This document shows, one piece after another, positions 42,011 through 53,985 of a stretch of DNA of 64,000 nt. Within the stretch, counting starts at the first letter, position 1, and each line of letters starts with the position of its first letter. The notes below the pieces were generated by a model. The model made no database searches. It was given only the letters and a program-made list of their open reading frames with translations, and was not told the DNA's origin. A program made the translations under genes and the position numbers. Origin of the DNA: Rhabdophis nuchalis (lineage: Eukaryota > Chordata > Lepidosauria > Squamata > Natricidae); NCBI GenBank assembly GCA_039707465.1, contig CM077644.1, forward strand, positions 146,328,962 through 146,392,961, given 5' to 3'.

Positions 42011-42269
42011 ATTTTGTCCACCTGTTTCTCAGATGTCTTGTCTCCCCAGCTGATGTAGGTGATAGGGAAGGTGGCAGACCATCCAGATCATGGCAGGAAG
42101 TCTTTGCACTCCCCCAAAGTGGGTGACTCATGAGCAAGCATCAAGTTCCCTCCAGACCTGGCAGGCAGGCTCTTAGCCATAGCCAAGTAAAGGGTGCTGC
42201 AACTGAGTGCCCTTCCACCCCACCCCAGTTTGAGGGAGGGAATTTAAAGACTTTTACAGTTGCTTAGTT

Positions 42270-42401
42270 CAGGGGTCTCCAACCTTTGCAACTTTAAGTC
42301 TGAAGGACTTCAGCTCCCAGAATTCTCCAGCCATAAATGGCTGGAAAAGTCTGGGACCTGAAGGACTTCAGACTTAAAGTTGCAAAGGTTGGAGACCCCT
42401 G
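42270..42401. mobile_element. Palindromic hAT MITE
   Basis: CAGGGGTCTCCAACCTTTGC and inverse; GCTTAGTT flanks both (42262-42269, 42402-42409). Confidence 0.92.
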
Positions 42402-42409
42402 GCTTAGTT

Positions 42410-42989
42410 GCTTAGTCTGGCCTTTGCTTCCTTGCTTTGTGTTTTTGAATCCTGCAGCATTCTTTGACCTCAGCTTGTCCTGACCTTAAATCTGGCTCAC
42501 TCCATTGGCATTCTGAAATATTCCTATCTGTGCATCGACTTCCAAACACTCAGCTTTGAATCTTCTGCCTCCTTTTGCTCTTAGCGGGAGGAGAGCACCC
42601 TCCTCCTTCCCAGGAACTCAGTACACATGTTGCCTCCACTTTTGCTTCTTTGCTTTGTGATGTGTGACCTGCCTTGCAAATGTGCCCTCTTTCTTTTGTA
42701 TTCCACCTCCCATTCGGGCACACACACCTCTGGGTATTTTCCTTGGGTTGGCCCTTTGAACTAGAACAGGCCAAGAAACAGGCACAGCAGGGATTTCACT
42801 AATCCTTTTTTTGGGGGGGGGGTAATCGGTTTAAATAACTGAGTTTTGGAAACTTATCTAAGTTTCTCTCTGCCCCATTTTCTATTCAACAAAATCGATG
42901 CTTGGTTAGTTGGAGTTTCTTTCTCATGCTTTTCTCTTTCTCAGTTCTGAATAATCTTTATGTAATCTGAATAATATCTGTAGGCCAGA
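42410..42989. other. Unassigned DNA
   Basis: G-run at 42812-42822; no ORF with a motif. Confidence 0.5.
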
Positions 42990-43350
42990 CCGGGAATAAT
43001 GGATGGAAACTGAACAGGGAGAGGTTCAACCTGGAAATAAGGAAAAATGTTCTGAAAGTGAGAGCAATCAGCCAATGGAACAGAAGTTGCCTTCAGAAAT
43101 TGTGGGAGCTTCATCACTGGAAGCTTTCAAGAAGAGACTGGACTGCCATCTGTCAGAAATGACGTAGGGTCTCTTGCTTGGGCGGGTGGATGGGTGGGTT
43201 GGTTGGACTAGATCAGTAGTGAGCGCATATACAGAAGCATCCAGGTAGTTGGGTGGAGACTCCCACTGCCACTACTACCTGATCAGGCCAAACCGGGAAC
43301 AACCCACCTCTGGATAGATGACCTACAAGGTTTTTTCCAACTCTGCTAAT
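42990..43350 (+). mobile_element. CR1 LINE 3' fragment split by a hAT MITE
   Basis: 'aatggatggaaactgaacag' to 'gcttgggcgg' and, after the insertion, 'gatgacctacaagg ... ccaactctgctaat'. More diverged than 41311-41727, so from an older CR1 burst. Confidence 0.75.
43214..43312. mobile_element. Short hAT MITE inside CR1
   Basis: CAGTAGTGAGCG at the left and CAACCCACCTCTG at the right; flanks GACTAGAT (43206-43213) and GATAGATG (43313-43320) look like one duplication with a small change. CR1 continues cleanly across. Confidence 0.6.
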
Positions 43351-43879
43351 CTGTTAATCTGTTTTCTTCAAGATCCTCTTAATGACTCACTCATTCCTTC
43401 CCCATTCACAAGGTCAGATTCCTTCATAGCCAGACACCTCAGGAGACATGCTAAGTTTCGCAGTGTTCTTCCAAATTCCTGAAGGTGGACTATGAAAGGT
43501 TCAGAATTAAAAGAGGCTCAGTATGTCAGAACCAGAAGAAAGAGCAATGGAAGAGAAGCAGATCAGAGATGTTCCTGTGGGAAGATACAGCATCTGCTTG
43601 GAAGAAGAGGCAGACCTCCTCTTTTGCCTTGTCAGCAATGTTGGAGATCTGAGCGGATTTATTTCTGGCTCAGCTGCAACATAATCAAACGGACTACAAA
43701 GCTTCCTTTTTTAATGGGGGAAATGCTGGAACTTTATTATTTTATTTGAGGGGTCAACTTGTCTCACCTCTGCTATTTCCAGAATTTTATATCTTGTTAG
43801 GTCCTGATTGGAGGGCTTGGCATCTTTCCTAAGTAATCAATTTCTTCATCTGCTCCATCAGCAGAGGACAGGTGGTTTG
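43350..43879. other. Unassigned DNA
   Basis: No recognisable motif. Confidence 0.5.
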
Positions 43880-44095
43880 TTCTTCTCTTCTCTTCTCTTC
43901 TCTTCTCTTCTCTTCTCTTCTCTTCTCTTCTCTTCTCTTCTCTTCTCTTCTCTTCTCTTCTCTTCTCTTCTCTTCTCTTCTCCTCTCCTCTCCTCTCCTC
44001 TCCTCTTCTCATCCATTCCCTTCCCCTCCCTTGCTTTCTCTTCTCTTCTCTTTCCTTCTCCCTCTCCTCCCTCCCTTCTTTTCTTCTTGTCTGTC
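43880..44095. repeat. (TCTTC)n microsatellite with degenerate flank
   Basis: About 100 bases of TCTTC units (43880-43980), then TCCTC units to about 44005 and pyrimidine-rich decay to 44095. Confidence 0.95.
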
Positions 44096-44099
44096 TCTT

Positions 44100-44525
44100 A
44101 ATGTGATGTGGAATTGATAGATTGTGTTGCTGCTGGGTTTTGGGGCAGTACAATGCTTTTTCTTTCATGTGCTCAGCATTTCAACTTGATGGAAGGGAAG
44201 ACATTTGGAAGATTGTATGGGCTGTAAGGACCCAGAGGATCACTAGATGGCAGGAAAGAGATGCCACAAGCAATTGCTTTCTACTGTCTTGTGTTGGTCA
44301 TCAAAAATTGTGCAGCCCAGAAATGCTCAGCTTAGCCAATCACTAGACATCTTCACCTGGTTCTGGGGATTTGGGTAGGAGAGGGGAAGATGGCATTATA
44401 TTATAGCCAGATTATGAACAATATATGATATATCCCAGAACCATGTTTGGCACCTTTTGAATATGTCTGAAAATCCAACCAGGTGGTAGGCAAAAAGGAA
44501 TGAAAAGTCTTAATGCAATTTGCAT
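44100..44525. other. Unassigned DNA
   Basis: No feature seen. Confidence 0.5.
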
Positions 44526-44885
44526 CTGGAGTGAGATATGTCTAGTTTAATGAAAAGAAGGACTAGGGGAGACATGATAGCAGTGTTCCAATATCTCAGG
44601 GGTTGCCACAAAGAAGAGGGGGTTAAACTATTCTCCAAGGCACCTGAAGGCAGGTCAAGAAGCAAGGGGAGAACTAACCTAGAACTAAGAATAAATTTCC
44701 TGACAGATCAATTAACTAGTGGAACAACTAGCTTCCAGAAGTTGTGAATTCTTCCAACACTGGACATTTTAAAGAAGAGATTGGACAACCATTTGTCTGA
44801 ACTGGTATAGGGTTTCCTGCCTCAGCAGGGAGTTGGACTCGAAGACTTCTAAGTTTCCTTCCAACTCTGTTATTCTAAATTTATT
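44526..44885 (+). mobile_element. CR1 LINE 3' fragment
   Basis: MSSLMKRRTRGDMIAVFQYLR and LFSKAPEGRSRSK are in frame, then a small deletion and frame loss; 3' end 'ccaactctgttattctaaat'. Confidence 0.85.
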
Positions 44886-45360
44886 CATTAAAGATGCTTA
44901 ACCTTTAGTGTAGATGTGGAGATTGTCTGGCTCATGGGAATGGCCATCTGGCTTGGCCAAGCTCTCCCAAGACCCATTTATCTCCCAGTCCTTACCAATT
45001 TCCCCTGCTCTGTGCAGGGAGAGATGAGAAAGATTTGTCTCTGATCTGCAGCAGATGAGAGATAAGCTTTCTCATCCTTCAGTGTGGAGATCAGGAGTGC
45101 TGCCTAAGCTGCAACAAAGAAGGAGTTATCTCTAGTATGACTGGCAGCAGGGGAAGGCAATTTCCTTTTTCCTGTGCAGAAGGTGGTAGCAATTGCTCCC
45201 TGGCTATTCTCCATGCCTGATCTCAGCCCAACATTTTGCTTTGCAACATCATCGAGTTAGAAAGAAGTTCAAAGGTCCTCTAATCCAACCTATGGCCAAC
45301 CTTCAGGGGCCATTTATGTTTCTGCACTAGATTTTGTTACTTTAAAACATTAGAAGATAG
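44886..45360. other. Unassigned DNA
   Basis: No feature seen apart from 'gaaagaagttcaaaggtcctctaatccaacc' (45259-45290), which is close to a common CR1 3' phrase but too short to call. Confidence 0.45.
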
Positions 45361-45740
45361 CGGTGATGGCTAACCTTTTGGTGCGTACCAAAAGTACGCA
45401 TGCATGCACTAATAATGCAATGTGGTTCCAACCCCTGTGTGCCCTGACCCCCATGCATGCATGCATGCATGACCTGCAGCATGCGTCCCAGCCCCAGAGC
45501 ATGCGTGCACAACCTCCATGCTCCCCCACCCCATGCATGCACGTGTGACCCCCGCAAATGCTTGTGTGGCCCCCCATATGACCCCCACCCTCCCCACACA
45601 TGCACAAGTGACCCCCATAGATGTGCCCCCCCACGCTTCTCTCACATGCACCCCGCCCCTGCGCATGCACAGCAGAGACCTGAAATCCAGTTGGCCTGTG
45701 GGAGGCGTATGCACATGCGTGGTGGAGCTGAGCTGGGATG
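45361..45740. mobile_element. hAT MITE remnant with CATG-rich body
   Basis: 'ggtgatggctaaccttttgg' matches the terminus of 15528-15868. The body has (CATG)n at 45447-45471 and many 'catgcgtgc' and 'gacccccat' repeats. The second terminus was not found. Confidence 0.6.
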
Positions 45741-46139
45741 ACTGCAGTGAGGGTTCTGTGTGCGGGAATATAGGCTTCTTCTCACTATGGAGAAAATAAA
45801 ATGGCAATTGTCTGGCACATGGTGGAAGTCACTGCTGCTTTTTATGCCTGATGTGTCCTTCCTTGAGTTTACAGCATAAAGCTCAGTTTTGAAGGTTTTT
45901 CATAAACAGACTGATCTGCTCTGGGTACAACAGCCTTTCTCTGCCACCATATATACATATGCTACAAAGCTAACAGGCTACCAGCTGAGTAGCTTTTCAG
46001 ACTTTGTCAGGAGGCCTCCAAGCAGAAATAGAAATTTGGGGAAGCAACATTACCATTAGGTCTTCCTTAAGACTGCCTTCAAATTGTCCTTGAAAGCTGC
46101 CCACAAATAGAGCTTTTGCATAACAGAAGAAAGTCTGTA
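45741..46139. other. Unassigned DNA
   Basis: No feature seen. Confidence 0.5.
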
Positions 46140-46338
46140 GAGATTCTCAGTCATCCAGGTCATGGTTGTCCCAAAGGTGCTTTTTCAGGAGGCAACTGGA
46201 CTTTCTTGTTTTTTTTCTTTTGAAGATGCTTTGCTTCTCACCCAAGAAGCATTTTCAGCTCTCAATGAGAACTGAGACGCCTTCAAAAGAAAAATCAAGA
46301 AAGTCCAGTTGCCACCTGGAAAGGCACCTTTGGGATAA
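46140..46338. mobile_element. Palindromic MITE, GCTTTTTCAAGAGGCAACTGG family
   Basis: Left 'gattctcagtcatccaggtc' and 'ggtgctttttcaggaggcaa'; right 'gtccagttgccacctggaaa' and 'ggcacctttggg'. Arms mirror each other around 'tcagctctcaatgagaactga'. Sister of 10209-10408. Confidence 0.75.
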
Positions 46339-46339
46339 C

Positions 46340-46752
46340 AGAAGAAAGCAATCCAGCATTCTGTTTTTACAGCTGACTAAATTCAGCTCTATTCATAAAA
46401 GATCCTCATCCTCTCCCCCAAAAAACTATCTGGAAATCTGAAGCCAGCATCTTGTCTTCAAATTTAATTTCTAGGAGCTAAGTGGTTCGTCTTGGATGTA
46501 GATCTGAATGCATTTTAGATTCTTTCCTTCTCTTGCCTGCTTGCCTGGAAGTTCCCGCATCCAGGGATTGCCTTCCCTTGTCAATTTGGGCTGCTTTCAT
46601 TTGCTCATTTCCCCAACTTTATTTCAGCGTATATTCCACCTTGATTTGTGCACATTTTTCAGCCCATGCACAGGTTGCTTATATTTCTCTTGATGTGGTT
46701 TCCTGGCTCCCTTTTCATGATAACATAGACAGGTTTATTGTAAGCAAAGTTC
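46340..46752. other. Unassigned DNA
   Basis: The 131-codon frame at 46482-46877 crosses into the next element and has no motif. Confidence 0.5.
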
Positions 46753-46760
46753 CTCTAATA

Positions 46761-47097
46761 CAGTGCTTCTCAAATAGTGGTTTGAGAATACAGTGCTTCT
46801 CAAACAGTGCTTCTCAAATTGCCGCGTTTGACCTCGGCAAAGGATTTAATTTTTTAAAAATTTCTAATGCACTTTAAATCTTTTCTGCTACAGTTAATAA
46901 AGCTATTCTTTGTTGTAAATTGATCCACATTTCTTTCTTTTTTTATTCTCTTATACGTTAATAAGGATACAGTGTTATGCAGAGGTGTACTTATAACAAT
47001 TTTATAGACAAATGATACTATGTACAGTCGCGCGGGGGGCGCGAAATGTTTTCTTCTTCCTAGGGGGGGCATGACAGAAAATAATTGAGAAGCACTG
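46761..47097. mobile_element. Non-autonomous hAT, CAGTGCTTCTCAA ends
   Basis: CAGTGCTTCTCAA and TTGAGAAGCACTG are perfect inverses. CTCTAATA flanks both (46753-46760, 47098-47105). The left end is locally triplicated: 'cagtgcttctcaaa' occurs at 46761, 46790 and 46805. The 'cgcgcggggggcgcga' block near the right end is typical of this hAT group. No transposase. Confidence 0.88.
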
Positions 47098-47105
47098 CTC
47101 TAATA

Positions 47106-47547
47106 GGTCTTTTGTACACTTCTCTCTTATTTATATATTTATTTGCATAGTACATCCAATTTCAGAAAAGGAATCACACAGGAATCTGACAACAGCCAAT
47201 AGAATACATGTTCTTGCACAGGAACAGGAAATTCAAGTGCAAAACCCAAAGGAGGTATAACCCCCCCCTCCCCCAACTCCATTTTGTCAGCTGTCCAGAA
47301 TAACAAATCCATGTGGTTCTGCTTCATCAATAGACCATCTTTCCAATCAGCGTCCATGTTTCCAGTGTCTTTCTCCCAGTTTGGAACTGAACCCGATGGA
47401 TATTTCTTTCCACATTGGTAATCGGATCCTCTTTACAATCCATTCCTCCATGGTGTTAGAAGATAACATTTTCAAAAGTTGGAGATGCTGCAGTTAGTAG
47501 AGCAGGATTGGAAACATGATGCCACGCAGCATCGGGTATGAATTGTA
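47106..47547. other. Unassigned DNA, possibly an unknown repeat
   Basis: No family recognised; a C-run at 47261-47273. Confidence 0.45.
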
Positions 47548-47555
47548 CCCTAACT

Positions 47556-47671
47556 CAGGGGTCTGCAAAGTCTGCTCTTTTAAGACTGGTGGACTTCAAC
47601 TCCCAGAATTCCCCAGCCCTCTGGGAGTTGAAGTCCACCAGTCTTAAAAGAGCCGACTTTGCAGACCCCTG
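47556..47671. mobile_element. Palindromic hAT MITE, TCTGCAAAGTC subfamily
   Basis: CAGGGGTCTGCAAAGTCTGC and its inverse; CCCTAACT flanks both (47548-47555, 47672-47679). Confidence 0.92.
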
Positions 47672-47679
47672 CCCTAACT

Positions 47680-49390
47680 GGTTCCATGGGCCTCTCCAAA
47701 TTGATTTAAAATAAACATTCAGAATTTAAAAATGAATGAAAATCTCATGATATCAGAAAACCTTGTGTAATTCTGATTATAACCTTGCCCAACCTCTCAA
47801 AGGATCAGAGTGTCAGACTGATGACCTTATAAGATTTGGGGTGGTTCCTTCCCGTTTGTGGACATTCTGTCAGGCCTGCAGCTTTCCTTGGGATCTTTGG
47901 CCTGCCACACTTTCTATTATCCTACTCTTCCTTTTTCTATTGTGGGAAAATGGGCGGGGGGATTGTATGGAGTTACTTACTGTGTAGTCAAAACAAAATT
48001 CCTTCTAGAAAGCCAAGGTCATCCTTTGCCTCTGCACCTCTGCACCTGAGCGGAACTGGATGGGTGGAACTGCCAGCATGGCAGTGGAAGATTGGAACAT
48101 ATGATGGAATTGTGGGTGTGGGGCAAGATCATGAACTTTCAACTGGTTGGGGAAAACCAGGAAGCTTTCGGATTTGGGTTTTCCCAGATGTGCCAACATG
48201 TCTCTCTTAATAAATTGGAACTTTGAACAATACTTTGCCTTGGATTTTGATTTACTTCTAGATGCTATTTGGAACCCTGGCACATTCCTTATTTCTTAAA
48301 GAGACTGGTTCTCCAGTCACTGGATAAGGCTACACAGTTTGCTTACTTCTTTTTTAATGTCTCATAGTGGTGGGTCCTCCAAATTCATCCAGTTAGCACA
48401 TACCCTTTGCAGATTTGGTCTGCTTTCAAAATGAATGGTTACTGCTATTGGTGGAAATGCTAGCAAGTTTTCATTTGTTTACTGGCTGCCTTCCTGGATC
48501 CCAGTCTTTCCCCTGTCTCAGTCAACTGTGGCAGCTCACAGTTTTGGATGACTTCATTATATTTAGATGCCCACATTTTCACTCCTCCAAACATGTTGTA
48601 AAGAAGGCTAGAAATGTATTACTAGTCTCCCAAAATCTTGCTTTTGATTTCTCCAGAGGGATTTTTTCCCCCTTAATCCATTACTATGGATAGGTTCAAG
48701 AGGGCAAGACTTTCCCATCTGCTTCTGTCAATTTTTCACCTTCCCCGTTATAGAGCCACAGGGAAGCAGAAATCAAAATAATTACAGAGACTGACTGCCT
48801 AGAGAGGCCCTATTTTGAGCGCGGATTTCTGAAGAGTGAATTAAAGGGGGGGGGGGTGAGGGTGTTGTGCAATCTTGGATTCCAGAGAGGTGTTTGGGAA
48901 TATAGAAGCACAAGCACAGCATTTGCCTATAAGTCATTAAAACACCCAGTTCTCCTTCCGATATCATGCTGCCAGTTTAATGATCTGCAGAGAGGTCTGC
49001 TTCCATGCTTCTGTGAGTTTTGAGGATCTGAGTAGAATCTGCACAGTTGTGTCAGTTAAATTACTGATTAGTCATTTGCTGAATTCCAAGGGAGCAGGTT
49101 GAACCCTATGCTAGGCTAGGTCTATTTGGGGAACTGGCCTTCTCGTAATGGCTTCTTTCTCCATGGGCTCTATGAAGCATATCATGGCAACAGCATAATT
49201 GTTTTACAAGGGTCCTGAGAGTTTTACTAGCTTTACAAACAGACCCTCTTTCAGGCATTAGCTTCACTTCAGTCCAACATACAAGAGGAGGTCGGCAGTA
49301 TTGACCTTCTAGTTATGCTCAAGATATCACTGATGAAAAAGTCTCCACGCTTTTGGGGTGACTGTCATTCTCCATAAGAGTGGAGGGCTC
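47680..49390. other. Unassigned DNA
   Basis: Longest stretch without a recognised repeat in the right half. A lone 'tagtggtgggtcctccaaa' at 48365 resembles a hAT terminus without partner. A G-run lies at 48845-48856. No ORF carries a motif. Confidence 0.5.
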
Positions 49391-49970
49391 CATCTTGAAT
49401 AGAATTCTTTATTGGCCAAGTGTGGTTGGACACACAAGGAATTTGTCTTTGGTACATATGCTCTCAGTATAAAATAAAAGTTACATTCGTCACAAATCAT
49501 ATGTTACAACACATAATGATAGTCATAGGGTACAAATAAGCAATCAAATCATACTAGGAAACAATTTATAAATCGTAAGGATACAAGCAACATAGTTACA
49601 GTCATACGTGGGAGGAGATGGGTGACAGGAATGGTGAGAAGATTAATAGTAATAGTAATGCAAACTTAGTAAATAGTTTGATAGTGTTGAGGGAATTCGT
49701 TGTTTAGCAGAGTGATGGCGTTCGGGTAAAAACGGTTCTTGTGTCTAGTTGTTCTGGTGTGCAGTGGTCGCTTTGAGTGTACAAATTGAAACAACCTATG
49801 TCCAGGATGTGAGGAGTCTGTAAACATTTTCACAGCCCTCTTTTTGACTCGTGCAGTATACAGGTCCTCAATAGAAGCCACCACTCCAAATATTTGTGTT
49901 GGACCTGTGCAAGCAGTTTTTGAGACATGACAGATGAGACTGGGAATGGGGAATTGAACATCTGAAGGTA
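49391..49970 (-). mobile_element. LINE 3' end, Rex1/Babar-like
   Basis: On the minus strand, residues SIEDLYTARVKKRAVKMFTD, SSHPGHRLFQFVHS, RTTRHKNRFYPNAITLLNNE form the C-terminal end of a non-LTR polyprotein as in Rex1-type elements. The 3' UTR ends 'ttggccaataaagaattcta'. Upstream RT is missing. Confidence 0.6.
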
Positions 49971-49980
49971 ATCCCTGCAT
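49666..49980 (-). pseudogene. C-terminal piece of Rex1-like ORF
   Basis: 104 codons. The conserved pattern is LYxxRVxKxAxKxxxDxxHP, then a Leu/Phe segment and RTTRxxNxFxPxAIxLLN. It carries none of the RT or endonuclease catalytic motifs, so it is a dead 3' remnant. The Met start is incidental; homology begins around SIEDLY. The exact clade needs a database comparison. Confidence 0.6.
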
Positions 49981-50867
49981 AAGGCTGCTAATGAATGGTT
50001 TTCTCTATTTCCACACAAGCATTAAAAAATGCTTTGCTCATGTATTTGTTAATAGATGAATGTAGTAGCAGTTAGGATCCGATGCTTCCCCTAGAGAAAC
50101 ATATTTACTGGCCGAATTTCTGAATGGTTACCTTATTTCTGGGTGATTAATATTGGCGCAACAAATTGGGCCACTAAAAAGATGCAGCATGTACAAAAAC
50201 ATTCCCCTCTATTCAGCATATCAGCTATGTAAGTAAAGTGAACGTTTTAAGCAAGCACAGTTCCAGTTTAATTTGTGTGAGCTTCCCACTGCTAACCAAA
50301 GCCTGAAATTAACTACAAATAAAGTTTCCTAGTGATTTATGCTTTCTCCCCAATTCTTCGGTGCCGAGAACTTCAGGGGAGCACACATTTTGCTCAGGGT
50401 TTAATTTCCTTTGAATGGGCATCTTATGGTATTGTTACACAGTCAAGGACTCTGTGCAGGAATACCCCAACTGCTATGGCTCCTTCATTTTGGCATCTAG
50501 GATGACTGCCAGCACCATAGGACTTCTATAGAAAGCCACTCAGCTCTTGGAAGTTTTTGAAAACATTATTTATTTGATCTCCCTAAAATTAAACACATTT
50601 CTTTGGAAAGGGGGAAGGAGAGTTGTATGTGGATTTCTGGATAGCCCATGTTTTCCTTATATATTTTCTAACTCTGAAGCATCAATTAGAAGCCTTTGGC
50701 TTATCATAATGGTGAGCAATTGGGTACACTTGCTCCATCTGTTTTGACCTCTCAGAAAATGCAGATTTGGAGTGACATTGTAAGAGTTCCATGAAGGATT
50801 GTGAAGTTTGGAACAACAACAAAAAAGGTAAATATATTCTCAAATCTCATTTAACACCTGGTAGCTG
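49971..50867. other. Unassigned DNA
   Basis: No recognised feature. Confidence 0.5.
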
Positions 50868-51233
50868 CATCCACAGGGAACATGGTGGCTTATTGGCTAG
50901 GATGCTGAGCTTGTCGATCAGAATATTGGAGTTTTGGCGGTTCAAATCCCTAGCACCATGTAATGGAGTGAGCTCCCGTTACTTGTCCCAGCTTCTGCTA
51001 ACCTAGCAGTTTGAAAGCATGTAAAAATGCAAGTAGAAAAATAGAGACCATCTTTGGTGGGAAGGTAACAGCGTTCCACGCGCCTTCGGCATTTAGTTAT
51101 GCCGACCACATGACCACAGAGATGTGTTTGGACAGCACTGGCTCTTTGGCTTTGAAACAGAGATGAGCACTGCCCTCTAGTCAGGAACAACTAGCACATA
51201 TGTGCAAGGGGAACCTTTACCTTTACCTAGCTG
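50868..51233 (+). mobile_element. Sauria SINE (tRNA-derived)
   Basis: tRNA-like head 'atggtggcttattggctagg' and 'cggttcaaatccctag' (B box), body 'gtaatggagtgagctcccgt', 'atgccgaccacatgaccaca' and the end 'aacctttacctttacct'. The 3' half is shared with BovB LINEs. Confidence 0.92.
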
Positions 51234-51397
51234 CATCCACCAAGACACACATTTCTTGGCAATGTTGTGGAAATAGTTTTACCATGTTTTCTGACTTCCT
51301 GCTACAGTCTGTGGTTCCAAGATGGTTTCATATTTCAAGCCCTAACCAAGAGCAAACATATTTAGAGATCAGCCAATGTGGTCACCTTCCAGAGCAT

Positions 51398-51630
51398 TGT
51401 CACAAAGGTGATTTTTCAAGAGGCAACTGGACTTTCTGGTTTTTCATTGAAGATATTTTGCTTCTCATCCAAGAAGCTTCTTCAGCTCTGACTGGATGGT
51501 GGGGTGAGATCTGAAGAAGTTTCTTGGATGAGAAGTGAAACATCTTCAAAGAAAAAACCAAAAGTCCAATTGCCCCTTGAAAAAGCACTTTTGGGACAAC
51601 CATGACCTGGATGTTTGAGAATCTCCCTGG
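51398..51630. mobile_element. Palindromic MITE, GCTTTTTCAAGAGGCAACTGG family
   Basis: Left 'aggtgatttttcaagaggca' 'actggactttctggtttttc'; right 'agtccaattgccccttgaaa' 'aagcacttttgggacaacca' and the terminus 'gtttgagaatctccc'. Third copy after 10209 and 46140. The left terminus is eroded. Confidence 0.75.
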
Positions 51631-51639
51631 ACATTTAGT

Positions 51640-52785
51640 GATGCATTTCCAAACCAGTATTAAAGTTTATATAATAAACAGGATTAGTTTTTAGAAGGGG
51701 AAGGGTGATAACACAGGTTTTTTTTAGTTGGAAACTGGTACTTCCCTTTCAAAGAACAATACAAACAGTTGCAAGTGGTCAAAAAAAACATTATTTAGAA
51801 GAAAGCTTCAATAGCCTACATTTACCTGGAACTCAATCCACCAATTTCAGAATTCCAAATAAGCACAAAATTGTCTTCCGCATTACCCTCCAAATAAATA
51901 GCACTTTTTGTCAGACATTACTGGGGGTAACTCAAGACATTTCCAAGATGGAACACACCACAATCCCTTTCAAATACCACCATGTGGGAGAACCCATCAG
52001 TCAGTGTTATGGTTTTCATTACTAAGGGACCACAACAACCTCTCAAGCAGATGCCCATGAGCTGGTGGGAAACAACATATACCATACCATTTTCTCTTGG
52101 AGGATAAAGGTGGATAAAGGATTGAAGTCTAAGGAACAGGCAACAGAGTGGAACTGCCTTGTGCTTCTCGGTCACCTGTAAAGTTTGTCAAGCATGGCTG
52201 GCAAATCTGGCATACAGTTACATGATTTATCCCTAGATTAAGGAAAGGGTTGCATTACTAGAATTTACTAGTCTGCCAATGAAATATTTGTGAAACCTAT
52301 CAGCTGTCTTGACACTGCTGTGAGTTGTCAATTTCCCCTATCTATTTCGTTCTCAATAGCACTATTATTGGCAGAAATGTTGAGGCTAATTTTGAGTTCA
52401 TAAATAACTGTAGAGGGAATTGCTTGTTGCTTAAGGTTTATATTGAGGAAAAATGTAAATAAAGTGGAAGTAAATATTGTAGCAGAATAAAACTTGGACC
52501 ACCTTGCAATCAAACTCACAATAATTGGCAACAGACTTGAATTGTTGACTTCAATAGACAGTAGATTATTGTACACAGTGGGTGATCTACATATTGAGCT
52601 GGTTGACAAGTTGCAGAAAGCCATAATGTAAATTGATGAAGGTGTGATATGTGAATTCGGCCGGTTCTGCTTTATTCAGTAAACTATGACTAAGCAAATT
52701 ACATTATAGCACAATGTGTCAATCCAGCCAATAAACACACAGCAGGTAGATACCTCACTAAACATTATTTATTCTTCAGCCAAGT
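51640..52785. other. Unassigned DNA
   Basis: Two motif-free frames (51705-52025 plus, 52328-52624 minus). They could be relics of a retroelement but no signature residue supports that. Confidence 0.45.
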
Positions 52786-52840
52786 TTCTCAACCTCAACA
52801 ATTTAAGAGGTGTGGGACAGTGATGAGTTTCAATTTTTTT

Positions 52841-53727
52841 TTAAAATTTTATTGAATCCTTAAAAAACAAAAACTTACAGAGTAAGACATTAAATGATAC
52901 AAAGCGATTGCAGAGAGTATTACAATATAACTAGAGTTATAACACTGTAACTAACATTTACCACTTATTAGTTTAATACATATCTCTAATAAGAAAGGCG
53001 GAAAAAAGGAAGAAAAAAGAAAAAAAATATATGAAAGAGACCAGGACAAAGTGAAGGAGTGTAATCAAAGCATATAAAGATTCTAAATCAGCAATGTTAA
53101 GTCCGCTTCTTTGAATTCCTTTGTAGCCAAGCGTACCAGCGATCCCAGCACACATAGAATAGCGAATCTTGTTTGTCTCTCAATAGGCTGGTAAGCCTGT
53201 CTGCTTCTGCACAGTCCATAATTTTAGCGATTAATATTGTCTCTGATGGAATGTCACTGGATTTCCATTTTTGGGCAAAAGCAATTCTAGCTGCAATAAT
53301 GATGTGGATAGTTAAATACCAATTAGATTTGTTTAAATTATCTGGTTTCATGCCTAGTAAGAACGTTTCCGGGATCAACTTAATTCTACAGCCAGTAATT
53401 TCGAAAAGCCAATTTCGGATTCTGGTCCAATATATTCCTGCTCGAGGGCAAGTCCACCAAGTATGGAAATAAGTTCCCAGAGCTACCTTACATTTCCAAC
53501 AGATCGGAGAGGTCTCTGGGAACATCTTCGATAATCTAGCCGGAGGAAGATGCCAAATATATAACATTTTGTATATGTTTTCCTTATATGCAATTGACAT
53601 TGTTAATTTTAGAGTTTTTTTTCCAAATTTCTTCCCATTTCTTGAGATCAATTGAGTGTTCCAAATTTCTCCCCCAGGCAATCATTGAATCCTTAATCAC
53701 TTCCTCTCCGATCCAACGCTCTAATAG
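52841..53727 (-). mobile_element. 5'-truncated L1 inside hAT
   Basis: Minus-strand L1 3' end; the duplicated target is GTTTCAATTTTTTT (52827-52840) against GTTTCAAATTTTTT (53728-53741), both derived from the hAT left end. Confidence 0.9.
53097..53681 (-). pseudogene. L1 ORF2 C-terminal fragment
   Basis: 194 codons with YIWHLPPARLSKMF, the knuckle CWKCKVALGTYFHTWWTC (C-x2-C-x8-H-x4-C), IHIIIAARIAFAQKWK and a final FYVCWDRWYAWL. It is the longest L1 C-terminus here apart from 12331-14226. The RT core is not included. Free of stops, so probably young. Confidence 0.85.
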
Positions 53728-53893
53728 GTTTCAAATTTTTTAGAACCTACTCTGTAGGTGTGGCCTATTTTGTGGACGTGGCTTGGCAGTCATGTGACAG
53801 GGTGGGAGTGGCCACCTTTTAAAATGTGGTGAAACTCATTTAACAACGCTCTTGCTTAGCAACCAAAATTTTGGACTCAATTGTGATGATAAA

Positions 53894-53894
53894 T

Positions 53895-53970
<76 letters not shown>

Positions 53971-53985
53971 TCCTTCCTTTCCTTT
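53894..53985. repeat. (TTTC)n microsatellite inside hAT copy
   Basis: About 78 bases TTTC then CCTTT variants, at the same site as in 6757-7197. Confidence 0.95.

Noticed and set aside
43797..44168. Arg/Glu repeat frame, resembling a charged domain
   Set aside because: Translation of the TCTTC microsatellite.
45342..45807. His/Cys/Gly-rich frames that look like metal-binding repeats
   Set aside because: They follow the CATG-rich body of a hAT remnant on both strands.
51705..52624. Possible relic of a retrovirus-like or Gypsy element
   Set aside because: No protease, RT or integrase signature, no LTR pair and no primer-binding site seen.
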